Shown here: positions 60,422 through 64,000 of the stretch, one piece after another
How positions within the stretch are numbered: position 1 is the first letter of the stretch
Layout: each line of letters begins with the position of its first letter
Assembly (NCBI GenBank): GCA_963920575.1
Contig: OY986965.1
Span: forward strand, 7,767,134 to 7,831,133
Direction: 5' to 3'
DNA: 64,000 nt
Origin: Narthecium ossifragum
Taxonomy: Eukaryota; Streptophyta; Magnoliopsida; Dioscoreales; Nartheciaceae
The notes under the pieces: generated by a model
The model's database searches: none
What the model saw: the letters and a program-made list of their open reading frames with translations, nothing else
What the model was told of the DNA's origin: nothing
Position numbers and translations under genes: made by a program

Positions 60422-62858
60422 ATGGGTGAACGTGACTTCGTTGATGAAGATAAGCTGATACTGAGAGGGTTGCAGTTTCATGGATATCATGGGGTCCGAC
60501 AAGAGGAGAAAAGGTTGGGTCAGAAGTTCTTGTTGGATGTTGATGCTTGGTTAGATCTGAGTACTGCTGGTGCAAGTGATGACTTGTCAGATACAGTCAG
60601 CTACACTGACATTTACAGGTAATTACTATTCAGGTAACTTATACACAATTAGAAATGCTTACAATACTATTGTTTGAGCAAAAAGAGTTTCTATGCTGCA
60701 ACGCTACATTTGCATTAGTTAAGAACAATGTGATTTTGTGCAAAGTCGGATCTGGTTTCAAGCCCAGCCAGCTCTACCAAATTCAAACAACCTGAATCCT
60801 TGCAATGGGTTTTCACCCATATTCCCATACATCCTATAGCAAACACTTCCCACCTAAAATTTCATTTGGTTGAAGAAATTAAGATACACCTTAGATTTTG
60901 GTTAATTTTTATGATAATGAGTTAAGCTGGGATGGGTTTCCAATTAATTGAATTTGGTGCAAGTAGTTTGATGCCTCTCTCACCTTAAGGTCAAAAGCAC
61001 TACTCTGACAATCTCAATGTGAGTTCTATTAACATTGCTACATGTTTGAAGCTTCTACTTCTTAGGCATTCATGATGTTTAGATGCGAATTTCCTGTCAT
61101 TCTAAGCTTATTGGTTGAGTAGAGAATTTACACAGGACTTGGTCTTGACTTCCCTAGAATGCTTCTTTCTTGTCTAAAACCTACACCCACAGGTAGATTA
61201 TTCCACCATGTGATGATGATGAACCACCTGGAATGTAGATGACACCCAAATGATGACATTGAACCTTACAAGTGTTTAGGTATGCTGCGCTGATAATTTA
61301 TTGGCATGAGACATGATATGTATCTCAGCTCTATTAGAAATGTTCAGTTTGAAACTCATTCCAAATGGATTTGAAATAGTTCATTTTGGACCACAGCTTC
61401 TGTACCCTTTCGGGCTAGGTTGCTGGAAACATGCAACTGACTCGAAATTACAACAGAAAAATTAAGCAAACTAATCTGCATCCTCTGGACCTCCTCCACC
61501 CCTTCGGCTTTCTTCGGCTTCTCTGGCTGTCCTCGGCCTCCCCTAGATCCTATCCTCTTCATGTCTGCATATCATTGGCATGATTCCATCATCATTATCA
61601 ATTCTGGAGATACATATTAACAATAAAATTTAAGATTTTTGAGACAGATTAAGTAAATAGCTAAAATCGATATTGGAAAATATCAAAACTCATTCAGATA
61701 TTTACAATATTTATACTAATCATGTCAAAACTGGTCAATGCACTTCTGAAACCTCCTGAGACTGATACGCTAGATTTTCTACTTCCAATTCTTTAGCTAG
61801 TAGGATTATCCTTTGCTTGGGGAAATTTTTCGTGGTTTGGTGAGTACTGGTCTATAGATAAGCTATATTCGAAGTTTTGGAAATTATTCATATTTATGTC
61901 CTCTCTTCATGATAAGATAATCAAATAAGGTTCAGAAAACATGAATTTCATATAAATTTGTCCTGTTTAAATAGCATCTTGCTGCTTCCATAAGTTCACG
62001 ATTAGCAGAATCAAATTGAGGTTCTTAGCAATACTTTTGTTCTAAAGCATCACATGAAGTATTAAACTGGAAAATTTGAAGGAGTGATAAAGCCTTATGA
62101 ATGAAGCCCATCACTGTGAAGACAAAACCGTCTCAGTTCAATAACAATTTAGGTTGAATATTTTCATGCGTCAAAAAGTTCCTTTTATGTGAAGTATTAG
62201 TATTACTTAATTAAAATCTTGTTTTATTGAAAATACATGACATTCTTTACAACTTTTGATCATAGTTTTTTTCGCTCCATATGATTGGATTACTTTAGTC
62301 ATGTGGCGTGGAAGAACTTTTATTGCACTTTCTCATTCGTGTAGAACTTCTGAACACCAATGTGAGATTGGTGACTATTGGAAGAGGAGTAAATGCATCA
62401 AGACCCTAACACTATGTTTAATATTGACTTTTACGAGTAGAATATCATGAATATTGCATACCTTTATTATCTGTTTAGTATCCTGTTCTTCGCCGCTGTG
62501 TTGCAAACCACGAGGTAATGGGTGGTTCAAGGCCCTGTTTATGAAAAAAATGGATAAATTTTGCTGCTAATTTTGCATTAAGTATTTCATCTGCTCATGT
62601 ATCATGCTTTGCATTCTTATCAAAACCATACGGATGTCGTAATGTATGTCCCTGTGATGCAGGATAGTTAAAGAAATTGTGGAGGGACCATCACAGAATC
62701 TTTTGGAGTCGGTGGCTCATCTAATTGCAAACACTATGCTGCTCCAGTTTCCTCGGATAAAAGCAGTCCGGGTAAAGGTCGGAAAGCCTCATGTTGCTGT
62801 CCCTGGCACAGTTGACTATTTAGGGGTGGAGATACTCAGGTCCAGAAAGCATGTTTAA
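60422..62858 (+). CDS. FOLB: dihydroneopterin aldolase
   Basis: Converts 7,8-dihydroneopterin to 6-hydroxymethyl-dihydropterin and glycolaldehyde in folate synthesis; cytosolic in plants. Two coding exons, 60422-60618 and 62663-62858, join within an Arg codon to give 130 residues, the usual plant length. Motifs: LILRGLQFHGYHGVRQEEK (substrate-pocket FxGxHG), GQKFLLDVDAWLDL, SDTVSYTDIYR, then IVKEIVEGPSQNLLESVAHLIA with the conserved NLLE glutamate, and VRVKVGKPHVAV near the C-terminal Lys and Pro. The start ATGGGTGAACGT follows a TTAG acceptor by eight bases; the more upstream ATG at 60389 would read through the acceptor and is less likely. No defects. Confidence 0.94.
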
Positions 62859-63451
62859 AGTGTCAGATATGTGGGCAGTAATTCGGACCCCTATTGCAAA
62901 ACAGATGTTAAAAGGTGTTTTGAGTTTGCTGAAAGCATGTTAAAGCTCTTGTAGGATTTTGTTGTGCTGATTCGGCAGGTTGTTGCCTGTGTGTGGCGCA
63001 ATGCCTCTTTATGAGCTAGTTTAATTCTTAAACGATAAATCTTCTAAAGCGACAAGGAAACTGGAATTTGGGAGATGTTGCAGAGCTTAAACCTGTTCAG
63101 TAGCAGTTATTTTTTATTTTTACTTTTAATTGTATTTTGTACTGGACAGGTAAAGAGCACAAATTGATATTATGAAAGTGAAAATTGGTTGCTTGTTTCA
63201 GTTCCACACTAGATTTTAAGATCATCAGGCAGTACTTTCAAAGCATTGGTACAGATGGAGCACAGTTCTGCCATCAACAGGTCTAGTTCTTGGTTGAGGT
63301 TTAAATCATTGCTTGTAACCTCTCTTTATTTCGGGGAGTGTGGAGATGAGAAGCTCATCACTTGGTTGGGTGGGTGGTAGACTTGTGAGAAGTGAGGCCT
63401 CCTTTGTGCTTCCTTTCATCCAACGGTACAAATCAGGTCTATTTTAGAAAA
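62859..63451. other. FOLB 3' untranslated region and flank
   Basis: T-rich sequence after the stop codon with TTTTTATTTTTACTTTTAATTG around 63110, suitable for polyadenylation. No further coding region is seen before the MITE at 63452. Confidence 0.45.
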
Positions 63452-63833
63452 GAATAAGTATTTGTGCAGATGCCCATTCACATGTATATGAATCCATAGC
63501 TACGCTATTGATTTATGATTCATATATACATGCCTATCGGTAGCCTACTACCTAACGATAGACATGTATCGGTAGTGGGCTATCGATATGCATGTACAGC
63601 TACCGATAGCCATGTACAACTACCGATAGGTTGTACATGTCTATCGTTAGGTTGTACATGTCTGTCGGTAGCCCACTACCGATAGACATGTATATGAATC
63701 GGTAGTGGGCCTATCAGTAGTGGGATACGGATAGGTTGTATATGCCTATCGGTAGACCATTACTGATAGGTATGTATATGACATCTACCGATTCATAACA
63801 TGTGAAGTGTACATGCCGCACAAATCACTATTC
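63452..63833. mobile_element. palindromic MULE-type MITE
   Basis: 382 bp beginning GAATAAGTATTTGTGC and ending GCACAAATCACTATTC, with a perfect 9-bp duplication TTTAGAAAA (63443-63451 and 63834-63842). The interior is a mosaic of CTATCGGTAG, TACCGATAG, TTGTACATG and ACATGTATATGAATC words in both orientations, so much of it can fold on itself. The 9-bp duplication places it with Mutator-like elements. Confidence 0.88.
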
Positions 63834-64000
63834 TTTAGAAAATGTTAAGTTTTTTCAAAGATATGAATCGTATATGAATCGTGTGGATGAAATCTGTTTA
63901 GATCACATCCACTAATATGATACTAGGATGTCTGTTTAGATCACGTCCATTCGTACGATGATAGTATAGAAAACACGCTTAAAATAGTATCAACGGCTCA

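Overview
This window is plant nuclear DNA. It carries fragments or complete copies of four intron-rich protein-coding genes separated and inflated by transposable elements. The proteins match angiosperm families closely. The very long introns and the LINE, LTR, hAT and MULE load suggest a large repeat-rich genome, perhaps a non-grass monocot or magnoliid; the lineage is inference only. I saw no rRNA, convincing tRNA or CRISPR array.

Layout. 1-3401 (+): C-terminal exons of a CPL4/FCP1-type RNA polymerase II CTD phosphatase, with its 5' part outside the window. 4872-7970 (-): a complete six-exon acyl-protein thioesterase/carboxylesterase (SOBER1-like) with a MITE in its last intron. About 8.4-12.4 kb: a decayed Mutator-like element with a MULE transposase (+) convergent with a plant-mobile-domain gene (-), followed by a GRF zinc-finger pseudogene at 13.45-13.92 kb. 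17088-38379 (-): a complete 20-exon mitochondrial succinate-semialdehyde dehydrogenase (ALDH5F1) spread over 21 kb. Its exons join in frame to 523 residues, its introns hold several datable insertions, and two introns need GC-AG splicing. 38.9-57.3 kb: a transposon district. It has a 1.1-kb hAT element, a 0.7-kb solo LTR, a foldback MULE-type MITE, and then one L1-type LINE broken by three insertions, two of which contain a further insertion. 60422-62858 (+): a dihydroneopterin aldolase (FOLB, folate synthesis) gene with two coding exons. 63452-63833: a palindromic MITE with a 9-bp target duplication.

The most unusual signal is a shared promoter architecture in LTR-like elements. At least four (40.1, 43.7, 44.1 and 53.7 kb) carry 8-10 copies of the self-complementary octamer GATCGATC upstream of a TATAAATA box. 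Each element extends the octamer with its own preferred flanks (GGATCGATCC, ATGATCGATCAT, AAGATCGATCTT, GTCGGATCGATCC). In the three members of one family the proximal octamer is exactly 64 bp from the TATA box. A fifth LTR (26.5 kb) has a related CGGTCGATCGG cluster before its TATA box. One member inserted directly into an octamer of a sister copy.

The four host genes are not functionally linked: transcription control, lipid-modification removal, GABA-shunt catabolism in mitochondria, and folate synthesis. The transposons are linked by nesting, which gives a relative insertion order confirmed by target-site duplications.
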